From Burkholderia ubonensis subsp. mesacidophila (GTDB lineage Bacteria > Pseudomonadota > Gammaproteobacteria > Burkholderiales > Burkholderiaceae): DNA of 64,000 nucleotides. Where the stretch lies: positions 992,001-1,056,000 of the forward strand of contig NZ_CP020737.1 in the NCBI RefSeq assembly GCF_002097715.1, written 5' to 3'. How positions within the stretch are numbered: the first letter of the stretch is position 1; each line of letters begins with the position of its first letter. A program made the position numbers and the translations under genes. The notes below the pieces were generated by a model that worked only from the letters and a program-made list of their open reading frames with translations, did no database searches and was not told the origin of the DNA. Shown here one piece after another: positions 23,872 to 33,317 of the stretch.

Positions 23872-25158
23872 TTACGCGGCGGCCAGCGCGGCGAACGCGC
23901 GGCGCGCGGCGGCGAGCGTCGCGTCGATCACCGCGTCGTCGTGCGTGCTCGACACGAAGCCGGCTTCGTACGCGGACGGCGCGAAATAGACGCCCTCGTC
24001 GAGCATCAGGTGGAAGAAGCGGTTGAAGCGCTCGACGTTGCTCTGCGTGACTTCGGCGAAGCTCGCCGGCACGCGCTCGGCGAAGTACAGGCCGAACATC
24101 GCGCCGATCGAATCGGCCGCGAACGGCACGCCGGCCGCGCGCGCTTCGGCGGCGAGGCCGTCGGCGAGGCGCTTCGTCTGCGCGGTGAGCGCATCGTAGA
24201 AGCCGGGCGCCTGGATCAGCTGCAGCGTCTTCAGGCCCGCGGCGACCGCGATCGGGTTGCCCGACAGCGTGCCGGCCTGGTAGACGCCGCCGAGCGGCGC
24301 GAGGTGGGCCATGATGTCGCGGCGGCCGCCGAACGCGGCGGCCGGCATCCCGCCGCCGATCACCTTGCCGAGGCAGGTCAGGTCGGCCGTGATGCCGTAG
24401 TACGCCTGCGCGCCGCCGAGCGCGACGCGGAAGCCGCACATCACTTCGTCGAAGATCAGCACCGCGCCGTGCTTCGTGCACAGCGCGCGCAGCGCGTTGA
24501 GGAACTCCGGCGTGCCGCGCACGAGGTTCATGTTGCCGGCGACCGGCTCGACGATCACCGCGGCGATTTCGTCGCCGAACGCGGCGAACGCTTCCTCGAG
24601 CTTGGCGACGTTGTTGTATTCGAGCACGGTCGTGTGCTTCGCGATGTCGGCGGGCACGCCCGCCGACGTCGGGTTGCCGAACGTCAGCAGGCCCGAGCCG
24701 GCCTTCACGAGCAGGCTGTCCGCGTGGCCGTGGTAGCAGCCCTCGAACTTGACGATGCGGCTGCGGCCCGTGAAGCCGCGCGCGAGGCGCAGCGCGCTCA
24801 TCGTCGCCTCGGTGCCGCTCGACACCATCCGCACCTGCTCGATCGACGGCACGAGCTTGCAGATTTCCTCGGCGATCTCGATCTCGGCTTCGGTCGGCGC
24901 GCCGAACGAGAAGCCGTCGGCGAGCACCTTCTGCACGGCCGCGAGCACTTCCGGATGGACGTGGCCGACGATCATCGGGCCCCACGAGCCGATGTAGTCG
25001 ATGTACTGCTTGCCGTCGGCGTCCCAGAAGTACGGGCCTTGCGCGCGCGACACGAAGCGCGGCGTGCCGCCGACCGAACGGAACGCGCGGACCGGCGAGT
25101 TGACGCCGCCGGGAATGGTTTGCTGCGCGCGTTCGAAGAGGATCTGATTGTTGGACAT
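23872..25158 (-). CDS. hemL: Glutamate-1-semialdehyde 2,1-aminomutase
   Basis: This 428-residue PLP enzyme makes 5-aminolevulinate for heme from glutamate-1-semialdehyde. The start [26 protein letters not shown] at ATG 25158 is the family beginning. Key blocks are [22 protein letters not shown] (phosphate-binding), [14 protein letters not shown], the DEV aspartate of [13 protein letters not shown], the PLP lysine in [17 protein letters not shown], and [14 protein letters not shown]. It leads the hemL-ribD-ribE run, although no shared regulation is evident. Confidence 0.96.
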   Translation of the reverse strand: MSNNQILFERAQQTIPGGVNSPVRAFRSVGGTPRFVSRAQGPYFWDADGKQYIDYIGSWGPMIVGHVHPEVLAAVQKVLADGFSFGAPTEAEIEIAEEICKLVPSIEQVRMVSSGTEATMSALRLARGFTGRSRIVKFEGCYHGHADSLLVKAGSGLLTFGNPTSAGVPADIAKHTTVLEYNNVAKLEEAFAAFGDEIAAVIVEPVAGNMNLVRGTPEFLNALRALCTKHGAVLIFDEVMCGFRVALGGAQAYYGITADLTCLGKVIGGGMPAAAFGGRRDIMAHLAPLGGVYQAGTLSGNPIAVAAGLKTLQLIQAPGFYDALTAQTKRLADGLAAEARAAGVPFAADSIGAMFGLYFAERVPASFAEVTQSNVERFNRFFHLMLDEGVYFAPSAYEAGFVSSTHDDAVIDATLAAARRAFAALAAA

Positions 25159-25312
25159 GAGCGAAACCTGCGAGAGAACGGCGCGGGCGGGCCTGTGCAC
25201 GGGCCGCGGCGCCTGGGCGGAACGATCGTCCGATTGTACCGGAGACGCGCGCGGCGAGCCTGCGGGCGGGATGCGGCCATTCGGCGCGTGGGGATTTGGA
25301 GCGAGGCCGGCG

Positions 25313-25765
25313 CTAGCGCGGCGGCTTGCGCTTGCCGGTCAGCTCGGCCCAGCGCTTCTCGAGCGGGCCTTCGACCATCGGCTTGATCGACGTGCCGGAG
25401 GTCTGCGCGTCCCAGGTCTGCACCGAGTACGGGTGCACGCGCAGCGCGTCGCGCGGGATCACGACTTCCTGGTGGGCGTCGACGAGCCAGTCGTAGACGA
25501 AGTCGATGCACAGGCGGTAGCCGCGCTTGGTCGACGGATCGGGCACCTCGTACGGCGCGCGCGTCACGTAGCCGGAGCCGAACACGCCCTTGGGCTCCTT
25601 CGCGACCCGGTGCAGGAACACGCGGTCGCCCGGCAGGATGCCGCGCGCGAAGCCGCAGCCCCACGCGTCGTGCACGGCCTCGCCGGCCTTCACGCGCGCG
25701 GCGACGTCGGGCAGCTCGGGCCACGGCCATTTCTTGGGGCTCCAGATCAGCAGAAAAGCGGTCAT
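25313..25765 (-). CDS. PUA/EVE-like domain protein of unknown function
   Basis: This 150-residue protein has an early [32 protein letters not shown] stretch, then [31 protein letters not shown]. This is the beta-barrel layout of EVE/PUA-like domains, in which a small molecule or modified base sits between strands. It ends in a basic GKRKPPR tail. EVE-type proteins are often linked to nucleic-acid modification or defence, but no partner gene is adjacent. The function is unknown and the domain assignment is tentative. Confidence 0.6.
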   Translation of the reverse strand: MTAFLLIWSPKKWPWPELPDVAARVKAGEAVHDAWGCGFARGILPGDRVFLHRVAKEPKGVFGSGYVTRAPYEVPDPSTKRGYRLCIDFVYDWLVDAHQEVVIPRDALRVHPYSVQTWDAQTSGTSIKPMVEGPLEKRWAELTGKRKPPR

Positions 25766-25979
25766 CGGTTCGGTCGGGACGGGGATTTGTCAGACAAGGG
25801 AAGCAAGCTTAATTCAATCGGCGCACGGCGGCGCGCCGCGCGCGCCGGTTGGCGCCGAATCAGGTAGCCTGAAAAAGTTGCGCGTACAATCATGGACTTG
25901 GCGGCGCCGGATCCGGCTGCCGCGCTCCCGTCTTCACCGCCGCGCGCCCCGATGCGCGTCGGCTCCTTTGCGGATTTCC

Positions 25980-27197
25980 ATGTCTCACGTCGTCCGTCGC
26001 CGGCCCGATGCCCGGCTGATCCTGTTGCTTGGCGCGCTTGCCGCCTGTGGGCCGATCGCCACCGACATGTACCTGCCGAGCCTGCCGTCGATCGCGCAAG
26101 GCTTCTCCGTCAGCCCCGGCGCCGCGCAGCGCACGCTGACGAGCTTCATGGCCGGCTTCTCGATCGGCATGCTGCTGTACGGCCCGATGTCCGACACCTG
26201 GGGCCGGCGCCCGGTGCTGCTCGGCGGCATCGCGCTATTTACGCTCGCGAGCGTCGGCTGCTTCGTGGCCGGCTCGATCGACATGCTGATCGTCGTGCGC
26301 TTCCTGCAGGCGCTCGGCGCAGGCGCGGCATCGGTGCTCGCGCGGGCGATCGCGCGCGACGCGCACGAGCCGGGCGACGCGGCGAAGGTGCTGTCGATGG
26401 TCGCGATCGTCACCGCGGTCGGGCCGCTCCTCGCACCGCTCATCGGTGGCCAGATCCTGCGCTTCGCCGGCTGGCGCGGCGTGTTCGTTGTGCTTGCGGC
26501 GGTCGGCGCGCTGTGCGCGGCGACCGCATACCTGCGCGTGCCCGAGACCTGGCCGAAGGAGCGGCGCAAGAGCACGGCGGTGCTCGCGTCGTTCGCGTCT
26601 TACGGACGCATCCTGTCCGACCCGGTCGCGTGGGGGCACATGCTGTGCGGCGGGATGGCGTTCGCGTCGATGTTCTCGTACATCACGGCCACGCCGTTCG
26701 TCTATATCGAGTACTTCCACGTGTCGCCGCAGCATTACGGGCTGCTGTTCGGCCTGAACGTGGTCGGCATCATGATCGGCAACTTCGCGAACACGCGGCT
26801 CGTCGGCCGGGTCGGCTCGCTGCGGATCATCGCGGCGGCGTCGCTCGTCAGCTGCATCGCGTCGCTCGCGGTCGCGCTCGTCGCGCTGACGGGGTGGGGC
26901 GGGCTGTGGTCGATCGTGGTGTGCCTGTTCTTCGTCGTCGGCGTGGTCGGGATCCTGTCGGCGAACTGCACGACCGACCTGATGCATCGCTATCCGCACA
27001 ACGCGGGCGCGTCGGCGGCCGTGTTCGGCGCGATGCAGCTTGCGCTCGGCGCGCTCGCGAGCGTCGCGATCGGCGCGTTGGCGGACGGCACGCCGTTCGC
27101 GATGGGCGTCACGATCGGCGTGACCGGCGTGCTGTGCTTCGTCGGGCGAACCCTGTTGCTGCACTGGCACGGGCAGCCGGCGAGGGCGGGGGCTTGA
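25980..27197 (+). CDS. Bcr/CflA-type multidrug efflux MFS transporter
   Basis: This 405-residue inner-membrane transporter with twelve hydrophobic helices starts at ATG 25980. The N-terminal half has the Bcr/CflA fingerprint GPIATDMYLPSLPSIAQGF and the MFS motif A sequence GPMSDTWGRRPVLLGG. RFLQALGAGAASVLARAIARD in helix 4 is a motif B/C-like segment. It would exchange protons for drugs (Bcr proteins handle bicyclomycin and sulfathiazole). Substrate cannot be read from sequence. The protein ends only one base from the stop of the convergent gene at 27199. Confidence 0.88.
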   Translation: MSHVVRRRPDARLILLLGALAACGPIATDMYLPSLPSIAQGFSVSPGAAQRTLTSFMAGFSIGMLLYGPMSDTWGRRPVLLGGIALFTLASVGCFVAGSIDMLIVVRFLQALGAGAASVLARAIARDAHEPGDAAKVLSMVAIVTAVGPLLAPLIGGQILRFAGWRGVFVVLAAVGALCAATAYLRVPETWPKERRKSTAVLASFASYGRILSDPVAWGHMLCGGMAFASMFSYITATPFVYIEYFHVSPQHYGLLFGLNVVGIMIGNFANTRLVGRVGSLRIIAAASLVSCIASLAVALVALTGWGGLWSIVVCLFFVVGVVGILSANCTTDLMHRYPHNAGASAAVFGAMQLALGALASVAIGALADGTPFAMGVTIGVTGVLCFVGRTLLLHWHGQPARAGA

Positions 27198-27198
27198 G

Positions 27199-27876
27199 TT
27201 ATAGCAGCCCTGCAAAGCTGGGCTCCGTCACGCGCGAGCAGGTGAAATTTGCTCGCTGCGCCTCGATCTCGAGTGCCGCGATGAGTGCCTGCTTGAAAGC
27301 CGGTGTCAACGACAGAATGCCGACCACGTCGCCGTCGACGCCGGGGCGCATAACGCCGACGACTCCGCTTGCAAGCAGCGCCGGTGCGTGCTGAGTCCAG
27401 GCGTCGCCGATCAGCGCGAACAATGTGTCGCGTGTCAGGGGCGGTGGGGTGGCATTGCGCTCCGATAGCACCACCACCTGTGCTTGCCATTCCCACGAAA
27501 AGCCCGGCGCATCGAACAATTGTATTGCCGTGTCAGGGGGGCAGGTCGTGATAAGCGAGATTGCCGACTGCCGATTCAGCGTGGCCTTGAAGCGATCGGC
27601 AAGGCTGCTGAAGGGCAGTTGTCGTCGTTGATCGTCCGTGGCACGCGGATCCGTATTCGATTCAGCGCTTGCGGATACGGGAAAGGAGAGCTTCGCGATC
27701 GAAGCGAGCGCTCGTCCGAGCAGTCGGCGGACGTCAGTCGGGACACCGCTGTCGACTGAATGCGGCTCGACGTGCCAGCCGATGAGCGCGATGTCTCCGG
27801 TCGGTGGAGGGAGCGGACCGAGCTGCCATTGCCGACTGATCGGCGTGTCGCAGATGAAAATTGCCGCTGTATTCAT
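27199..27876 (-). CDS. Uncharacterised soluble protein, partner of the upstream glycine-zipper protein
   Basis: This 225-residue protein starts MNTAAIFICDTPISRQWQLGPLPPP at ATG 27876, and its first base overlaps the TGA of the upstream gene (TGATG). It has no transmembrane segment or signal peptide and no domain I recognise. It contains GDIALIGWHVEPHSVDSGVPTDVRRLLGRAL and WEWQAQVVVLSERNATPPPL. Codon use is less GC-biased than the neighbours. Translational coupling with a protein carrying a glycine-zipper membrane segment suggests a cognate immunity, chaperone or accessory role; this is inference. The next gene, an MFS exporter, converges and is unrelated. Confidence 0.6.
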   Translation of the reverse strand: MNTAAIFICDTPISRQWQLGPLPPPTGDIALIGWHVEPHSVDSGVPTDVRRLLGRALASIAKLSFPVSASAESNTDPRATDDQRRQLPFSSLADRFKATLNRQSAISLITTCPPDTAIQLFDAPGFSWEWQAQVVVLSERNATPPPLTRDTLFALIGDAWTQHAPALLASGVVGVMRPGVDGDVVGILSLTPAFKQALIAALEIEAQRANFTCSRVTEPSFAGLL

Positions 27877-28520
27877 CACAATCGCGCTTGAGGAAGCGGG
27901 GAAAAGGTCGCGTCGGACCAATCAAAGACCGCACCGCCGAGCACGCTGCCGATTTGATAGCCGATGTATCCACCGACCACACATCCGGCAAGTCCACCTG
28001 CTGCGACACCAAACGGTGCGGCCGGTGTACCGGCCAACGCGCCGGCCGCACCCGTGGCCTTGCAGCCTGCCCAAGACAATGCCAGTCCCGTCACGACTTC
28101 CGACGCGCGTCGGATCGGGCGGCTTGCGACGACAATCGATACGACGTCGATGGACACGTCGACAATGGCCAGCACGCGTCCTGCGTGACGGAAATACTTG
28201 GCCGATCGGTAGACCGTCGCGCCTCCTTGCCCGACAGGCGTATGGTCAGCAATACCGAACCTTTCATGGGTGCCCCGTTGATTCCAATGATAGTCGACCG
28301 TTTTCGTCTGGACGTTATAACCATAGTCGAGACGCAGATGTTTGCGGCCCGATATGTCCTGGAAGAATAGCGTCGACGTCGAACCGTTTTTCGGGATCGC
28401 GCCGCACGGCCTGAGTTTGATGCCGAGGCGCGGCGTGCCCGGAATCGGAATCCGGACCACACCCGCGATACCGATCGAATAGGGGATGCTTCCCGAGGTA
28501 GGGGTGCTTGGGTCTGACAT
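27876..28520 (-). CDS. Glycine-zipper membrane protein of unknown function (possible toxin-like effector)
   Basis: This 214-residue protein starts MSDPSTPTSGSIPYSIGIAGVVRIPIPG. Residues 1-90 are soluble-looking and contain HWNQRGTHERFGIADHTP. A central RVLAIVDVSIDVVSIVVASRPIRRA segment is amphipathic or hydrophobic. Residues 145-195 are a run of glycine-zipper repeats (GCKATGAAGALAGTPAAPFGVAAGGLAGCVVGGYIGYQIGSVLGGAV) that could insert in membranes. Such zippers occur in pore-forming effectors and small envelope proteins. The gene is coupled to the downstream partner by TGATG. Base composition is below local GC. No signal peptide or known export motif is seen, and the toxin idea rests on layout only. 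Confidence 0.6.
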   Translation of the reverse strand: MSDPSTPTSGSIPYSIGIAGVVRIPIPGTPRLGIKLRPCGAIPKNGSTSTLFFQDISGRKHLRLDYGYNVQTKTVDYHWNQRGTHERFGIADHTPVGQGGATVYRSAKYFRHAGRVLAIVDVSIDVVSIVVASRPIRRASEVVTGLALSWAGCKATGAAGALAGTPAAPFGVAAGGLAGCVVGGYIGYQIGSVLGGAVFDWSDATFSPLPQARL

Positions 28521-28674
28521 GACGACTTCCTTCGACGATGCGGAGTGGATGAAATCCCCGCACGGTTGAGCACATGCGAACCGCAGTCTATCGAGTCGGG
28601 GAGTCGCTCGGATACAGGACTCGTCTGAAAATCGTAGCCATGTTCGCGTGTATTTTGCGTGACGTCTTGCCCAC

Positions 28675-28722
28675 CATGTAAAACACCCCGAACACCGGAT
28701 CAGTATCTAGTGTTCGGGGTGT
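28675..28722 (-). terminator. Terminator after the glk-hexR gene
   Basis: On the minus strand the 13-bp perfect stem ACACCCCGAACAC (28722-28710 with 28695-28683) encloses a 14-nt loop and is followed by a short T-containing tract (GGTGTTTTAC). It lies 30 bases after the stop at 28753. It is near-symmetric, so it can also act on the other strand. Confidence 0.75.
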
Positions 28723-28752
28723 CGTTCGCCCCGGGAATGTTCTACCGAAGCG

Positions 28753-30681
28753 TCAGTCCCTCGCGGTGTCCCGCGCCGCCGGCGACGCGCCGTGGCTCAG
28801 CCAGTCGAGCACGTCGGCGGTCTCGTCGTCGTTCGCGCGCGCCTTCGCCTGCGCGACGGCCTCGGACAGCTCCGCGTTGGGCGCCGCGCGGCGGATCGCG
28901 ACGCCGACCGCGAGGATGTCGATCATCAGCAGATGCAGGATCCGCGAGATCATCGACAGCTGCGATTCGCGCATCTCGATGTGATCGGTCTCGAGCGCGA
29001 CGGTCGCGCGCTTCGCGAGCGGCGTGTTGCTCGACGTGATCGCGATCACCTTCGCGCCGGCCTGCATCGCGACTTCCAGCACGCGCAGCAGCTCCGGCGC
29101 GCGGCCCGACTTCGACACCGCGACGATCACGTCGCCCTTGCCGAGCAGCGCGGCCGACGCGGCCTGCATGTAGAGGTCGCCGTACGCGATGGTCGGGATC
29201 CCGAAGCGGAAGAACTTGTAGTGCGCGTCCTGCGCGACGATGTTCGAATTGCCGAGCCCGTAGAACTCGATGCGCCGCGCGCCGTTCAGGATCTCGATCG
29301 CGTTCTCGACGTGCTCGAAGTTCAGGTGCTCGCGCAGCTGCAGGATCGACGACACGGTGTTGTCGAGCACCTTCGCGCCGAAGTCGGTCGCGGTGTCGCC
29401 GAGATGCACCTGGCTGTGGCTCATCGGGATCGTGCCGGTGAGGCCCGTCGCGAGCTTCAGCTTGAAGTCGGACAGCCCCTGGCAGCCGAGCGAGCGGCAG
29501 AAGCGAATCACCGTCGGCTGGCTCACGTCGGCCTTGCGCGCGATGTCGACGATCGGGTCGTTGATGATCGAGCGCGGATGGTTCAGCGCGAGATCGGCGA
29601 CGCGGCGCTCGGCCGGCGTGAGCGCGTCGCGCATCTGGCGGATCCGTTCGAACACGGCCGACGACGCGCCGCCCGAGCGGTTCGACAGCTGTTCCGCGAG
29701 GATCGCCGATACGCCGAGGAACGCCGGATATTCGGCAGTGATCAGGTAGGTCGGGATGTTCTGGAGATAGGCCTCGAAACGGCCCTTCGCCTCGAAGCGC
29801 GCGCGGAACGGCGAGCGCGTGAACAGCTCGCCGAGCTTCAGCGCGACCCCGCCGCCGATGTAGACGCCGCCGAGCGAGCCGAGCGTCACCGCGATGTTGC
29901 CGGCGAACGTGCCGAGGATCGAGCAGAAGCACTCGACCGTCTCGAGCGCGAGCGCGTCGCCCGCATGCGCGCGCTCGACGATCTCGGCCGTATCGACGCT
30001 CGCCGCGACGCGCTTCTTGTCGCGCGCGGCGAGCGCGCGATAGACGATCTCGATGCCGGGCCCCGCGCACACGCGTTCGAACGACACGTGCGGAAACTTC
30101 TTGCGCGCGTACTGCAGCACGAGATCCTCGCGCTCGTCCTGCGGCGCGAACGACGCATGGCCGCCCTCGCTGCCGAGCGCGATCCAGCGGTCGTCGGCCG
30201 GAATCAGCCCGGACACGCCGAGCCCGGTGCCGGGGCCGAGCAGCCCGATCACGCCGTTCTGGCGGCGCGCGCCGCCGCCGATCTGCACGCGCTGCGCGTC
30301 GGTCAGGCCCGGCAGCGCCATCGCGAGCGCGGTGAAGTCGTTGACGACGAGCAGCGTGTCGAAGCCGAGCGCGCGGCGCGTCGCCTCGATCGAGAAGCTC
30401 CAGTCGTGGTTGGTCATCGTGACCTGGTCGCCGTCGACCGGGTTCGCGATCGCGATCGCCGCGTGGTTCACGCGGGCGATCTTCACGTCCTTCAGGTATT
30501 TGCGGATTGCGTCAGTGAGCGTCGGATACTCGGCGCCCGGGTAGACGCGAATCTGCGTGATCTCGCCAGGGCCGGTTTCCAGCGCGAAGCGCGCGTTGGT
30601 GCCGCCGACGTCCGCGAGCAGGCGCGGGCCGTCGGCATGCTGGCCCGCGGCGGCAACTTTACTTTGCGCACCAGTAGACAT
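28753..30681 (-). CDS. glk-hexR: Fused glucokinase and HexR-type (RpiR family) transcriptional regulator
   Basis: This 642-residue fusion has two parts. Residues 1-340 are a proteobacterial glucokinase: [14 protein letters not shown] (phosphate loop), [26 protein letters not shown] and [11 protein letters not shown]. It phosphorylates glucose with ATP. Residues 360-630 are an RpiR/HexR regulator: a helix-turn-helix ([28 protein letters not shown]) and an SIS sugar-phosphate-binding domain ([50 protein letters not shown]). HexR binds KDPG and represses zwf and relatives. The fusion ties hexose phosphorylation to its own regulator. It is the last gene of zwf-pgl-glk/hexR; its start overlaps the pgl end by 23 bp. 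Confidence 0.95.
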   Translation of the reverse strand: MSTGAQSKVAAAGQHADGPRLLADVGGTNARFALETGPGEITQIRVYPGAEYPTLTDAIRKYLKDVKIARVNHAAIAIANPVDGDQVTMTNHDWSFSIEATRRALGFDTLLVVNDFTALAMALPGLTDAQRVQIGGGARRQNGVIGLLGPGTGLGVSGLIPADDRWIALGSEGGHASFAPQDEREDLVLQYARKKFPHVSFERVCAGPGIEIVYRALAARDKKRVAASVDTAEIVERAHAGDALALETVECFCSILGTFAGNIAVTLGSLGGVYIGGGVALKLGELFTRSPFRARFEAKGRFEAYLQNIPTYLITAEYPAFLGVSAILAEQLSNRSGGASSAVFERIRQMRDALTPAERRVADLALNHPRSIINDPIVDIARKADVSQPTVIRFCRSLGCQGLSDFKLKLATGLTGTIPMSHSQVHLGDTATDFGAKVLDNTVSSILQLREHLNFEHVENAIEILNGARRIEFYGLGNSNIVAQDAHYKFFRFGIPTIAYGDLYMQAASAALLGKGDVIVAVSKSGRAPELLRVLEVAMQAGAKVIAITSSNTPLAKRATVALETDHIEMRESQLSMISRILHLLMIDILAVGVAIRRAAPNAELSEAVAQAKARANDDETADVLDWLSHGASPAARDTARD

Positions 30682-31339
30682 CGAGCTTTGCCCCCTTGTC
30701 GTTGGCCAGTTGCGAAATGGCGTTCTTCTGCGGCGACGAGGCGGCGGCCTCGAGCACCTCGCGTTTGCGGCTGCCCGCGATCAGCAGGAACAGCCGGTCG
30801 ATGCGCTTGAGCGCATCGAGCGAAAAGCTCACGCGCGCATGCGGCGCGGCGCCGGGATGCACGGCGACGAAGCGTTCGGCGGTCGTGATCGCGTGGTCCC
30901 ATTCGGGCGCGTCGGCGAAGATCGACGCGGTGTGGCCGTCCTCGCCCATGCCGAGCACCGCGACGTCGGGCAGGCGGTGCGCCGGGTTCGCGTTCAGCGC
31001 GGCGACGTGCGCGTCGAGCGCGGCGCCGGTGTCGACGAGCGGCAGGAACGCGGCGGGCGCGGCCGCATGCTGCAGCAGCGTGTCGCGCACGAGGCGCGCG
31101 TTGCTCGCGGCATCGTCTTCCGGCACCCAGCGGTCGTCGACCAGCGTGACGTCGACGCGGGTCCAGTCGAGCGCCGCGTGCGACAGCGTCTGCAGGAACG
31201 GGCGCGGGCTGGTGCCGCCGGACACCGCGAGCGTCGCGCGCGCGGGGCGGGCGAGCGCCGCGCGCAGCGCGTCGCCGACGGCCTGCGCGAGCGCGTCGCT
31301 TTGCGCTTCCTGGGTGTCGAAAGCGTGAATCTCGATCAC
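30659..31339 (-). CDS. pgl: 6-phosphogluconolactonase
   Basis: This 226-residue enzyme hydrolyses 6-phosphogluconolactone, the second step of the oxidative pentose/Entner-Doudoroff route. Start: GTG 31339, preceded by GGAGGAG; no in-frame ATG is close, and upstream frames continue without family similarity. Motifs are [18 protein letters not shown] (ligand loop), [22 protein letters not shown] and [18 protein letters not shown], the family signature. The position between zwf and glk-hexR is normal for the zwf-pgl-glk order. Confidence 0.93.
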   Translation of the reverse strand: MIEIHAFDTQEAQSDALAQAVGDALRAALARPARATLAVSGGTSPRPFLQTLSHAALDWTRVDVTLVDDRWVPEDDAASNARLVRDTLLQHAAAPAAFLPLVDTGAALDAHVAALNANPAHRLPDVAVLGMGEDGHTASIFADAPEWDHAITTAERFVAVHPGAAPHARVSFSLDALKRIDRLFLLIAGSRKREVLEAAASSPQKNAISQLANDKGAKLDVYWCAK

Positions 31340-31419
31340 ATCTCCTCCGGACTGCTGTTGTCTATTGAATAGTGTGGGGGCGACGGCGGGCGCCGCGTGC
31401 GCAGCGCCCGCCGCTTGCA

Positions 31420-32889
31420 TCAGTTTTCTTCTTCGAGCCAGCAGGTGCCGTGCTGCGCGAGCATCGCGCTCGCCGCGGCCGGCCCCCACGTGCCGGCCGC
31501 ATACGGCTTCGGCGGCTTCAGCGAGCGCGCCCATTCGTTCAGGATCGGCTCGACCCAGCGCCACGCGGCTTCCTGCTCGTCGCGGCGCACGAAGAGGGCG
31601 AGGCGGCCATTGATCACGTCGAGCAGCAGGCGCTGGTACGCCTCCATCTGGCCTTCCTTGAAGAACTGGTCGAACGCGAGGTCGAGGTGCACGCTCGCGA
31701 GGTTCATCCCTTCGCCGGGCTGCTTCGCGAGGCAGTACAGGCGGATCGTCTCGTTCGGCTGCAGGCGGATCACGAGGCGGTTCGCGCCGGGGCGCAGCGC
31801 GGAGGCCCCAAGCGCCGAGTGCGGCACCGGACGGAAGTTGACGACGATCTCCGCGACGCGGTCGGCGAGCCGCTTGCCGGTGCGCAGGAAGAACGGCACG
31901 CCGGCCCAGCGCCAGTTCTCGATCTCCACCTTCAGCGCGACGAAGGTCTCGGTCGGGCTGTCGGGCTTCACGCCCGGCTCGGTTGCGTAGGCCGGCACCT
32001 GCGCGCCCTTGATCACGCCCGCGTGATACTGGCCGCGCACCGCGACCTTGCCGATGTCGCGCGGATCGACCGGTTTCAGCGCACGCAGCACGCGCAGCTT
32101 CTCGTCGCGCACCGAATCGGAATCCATCGAGTGCGGCGGCTCCATCGCGACGATCGACAGCAGCTGCAGCAGGTGGTTCTGCACCATGTCGCGCAGCGCG
32201 CCGGTGTTGTCGTAGAAATCGCCGCGCGCCTCCACGCCGAGCTCCTCGGCGATCGTGATCTGGATGCTCTCGACCCATTCGCGGCGCCACAGCGGCTCGA
32301 ACAGCGCATTGCCGAAGCGCAGCGCGAGCAGGTTCTGCACCGGCTCTTTCCCGAGGTAATGGTCGATCCGGTAGATCTGGTCTTCCGCGAAGATCTCGCC
32401 GACCGCGTCGTTGATCGCGTTCGACGAGCGCAGGTCGTAGCCGAGCGGCTTCTCGAGCACGATGCGCGCGCCCTGGTTCAGGCCGACCGACGCGAGCGCC
32501 TTGCAGATCGGCTCGAACAGCGACGGGCCCGTCGCGAGATAGAACACCCGGGTGCCGGGCAACTGGTCGACCGTGTCGCGCAACACTGCGTAATCTTCCG
32601 CGCGGCCGAGATCGAGCTTCACATACACGATTCGCTCGACGAAGCTTTTCCAGGCGGCTTCGTCGAACGCACCGCGCGATGCCTTCGCCGCATGCGGCTT
32701 CACGTGCTCCTCGACCCACTCGAGATACTCGGCGAGATCGGCCGAGTGACGCGCGACCGCGACGATCCGGCCGCTCTGCGCCAGCATGTTCGCGCGGTGT
32801 GCCTCGAACAGCGCCGGGAGGATCTTGCGCATCGACAGGTCGCCGGTGCCGCCGAAAAGTACGAAGGTAAAGCTGGAATCGGTATGCAT
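31420..32889 (-). CDS. zwf: Glucose-6-phosphate 1-dehydrogenase
   Basis: This 489-residue enzyme oxidises glucose-6-phosphate to 6-phosphogluconolactone with NAD(P)+. Features are the N-terminal dinucleotide fold (FVLFGGTGDLSMRKILPALFE), the EKPLGYDLRSSNAIN segment, and the active-site RIDHYLGKEPVQNLLALRF with the catalytic His. Others are the FYDNTGALRDMVQNHLLQLL block and RTGKRLADRVAEI. Length is typical. It is the first gene of the operon with pgl and glk-hexR, and a HexR-like palindrome lies upstream at 32958-32974. Confidence 0.96.
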   Translation of the reverse strand: MHTDSSFTFVLFGGTGDLSMRKILPALFEAHRANMLAQSGRIVAVARHSADLAEYLEWVEEHVKPHAAKASRGAFDEAAWKSFVERIVYVKLDLGRAEDYAVLRDTVDQLPGTRVFYLATGPSLFEPICKALASVGLNQGARIVLEKPLGYDLRSSNAINDAVGEIFAEDQIYRIDHYLGKEPVQNLLALRFGNALFEPLWRREWVESIQITIAEELGVEARGDFYDNTGALRDMVQNHLLQLLSIVAMEPPHSMDSDSVRDEKLRVLRALKPVDPRDIGKVAVRGQYHAGVIKGAQVPAYATEPGVKPDSPTETFVALKVEIENWRWAGVPFFLRTGKRLADRVAEIVVNFRPVPHSALGASALRPGANRLVIRLQPNETIRLYCLAKQPGEGMNLASVHLDLAFDQFFKEGQMEAYQRLLLDVINGRLALFVRRDEQEAAWRWVEPILNEWARSLKPPKPYAAGTWGPAAASAMLAQHGTCWLEEEN

Positions 32890-33317
32890 GTGTCTCCGCC
32901 CGGGTTGGGGTGCTGTGAAGCGATCCGTAGTGCGATAAAAATATTTTTGACACTGAATTGTAGTTTAACTACAATCCGCCGCAAGGGGTAGCACCCGGAC
33001 GAAGAAAAAATGAAGCGCGGTCGATGCAACGGCGCGTCCTTCGTCACGGGGAATGCCATGTGCCGAATGTTATCGGACATTGATGACGCGCATCGTGCGC
33101 ACGTCGTCGGCCCCGGGCTCGCGCCGCGTCGCGGCGGGCCAGAAACACAAGAGGAGACACGCCGTTGAATCTCAAGTCACGCTTTCTGTAAGAGCCCGGC
33201 CGGCCATCGGCCCCGTACGCGCACTGCGTCTCGCGGCTCGATTTCCCAGTCGTCACCAAGAAGCCGGTTCCCGCGGAGGGGACCTCACGAGTTGATTCAG
33301 TCTGGAGGAGATAAGTA
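32890..33317. other. Divergent promoter region between zwf and the glucose ABC operon
   Basis: These 428 bases contain no gene. The zwf-side 80 bases are AT-rich (AAAAATATTTTTGACAC at about 32937-32953) and hold the HexR-like palindrome. The other side carries CACAAGAGGAGACACGCC (33147-33164), then GGAGGAGATAAGT ahead of the binding-protein start. Transcription in both directions probably begins here, allowing one regulator to serve both operons. Confidence 0.6.
32958..32974. promoter_or_regulatory. HexR-like operator TTGTAGTTTAACTACAA
   Basis: A perfect 17-bp palindrome (centre T at 32966) that fits the HexR consensus TGTARTTWAAYTACA. It lies about 70 bp upstream of zwf, whose operon encodes the HexR part of the fusion protein. 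It therefore implies autoregulation and repression relieved by KDPG. It also lies upstream of the divergent glucose importer. Confidence 0.8.

Noticed and set aside
30659..32953. Single 764-residue protein covering pgl and the zwf antisense-frame region
   Set aside because: The frame merely runs open through zwf in another phase; pgl begins at GTG 31339 with a clear GGAGGAG.
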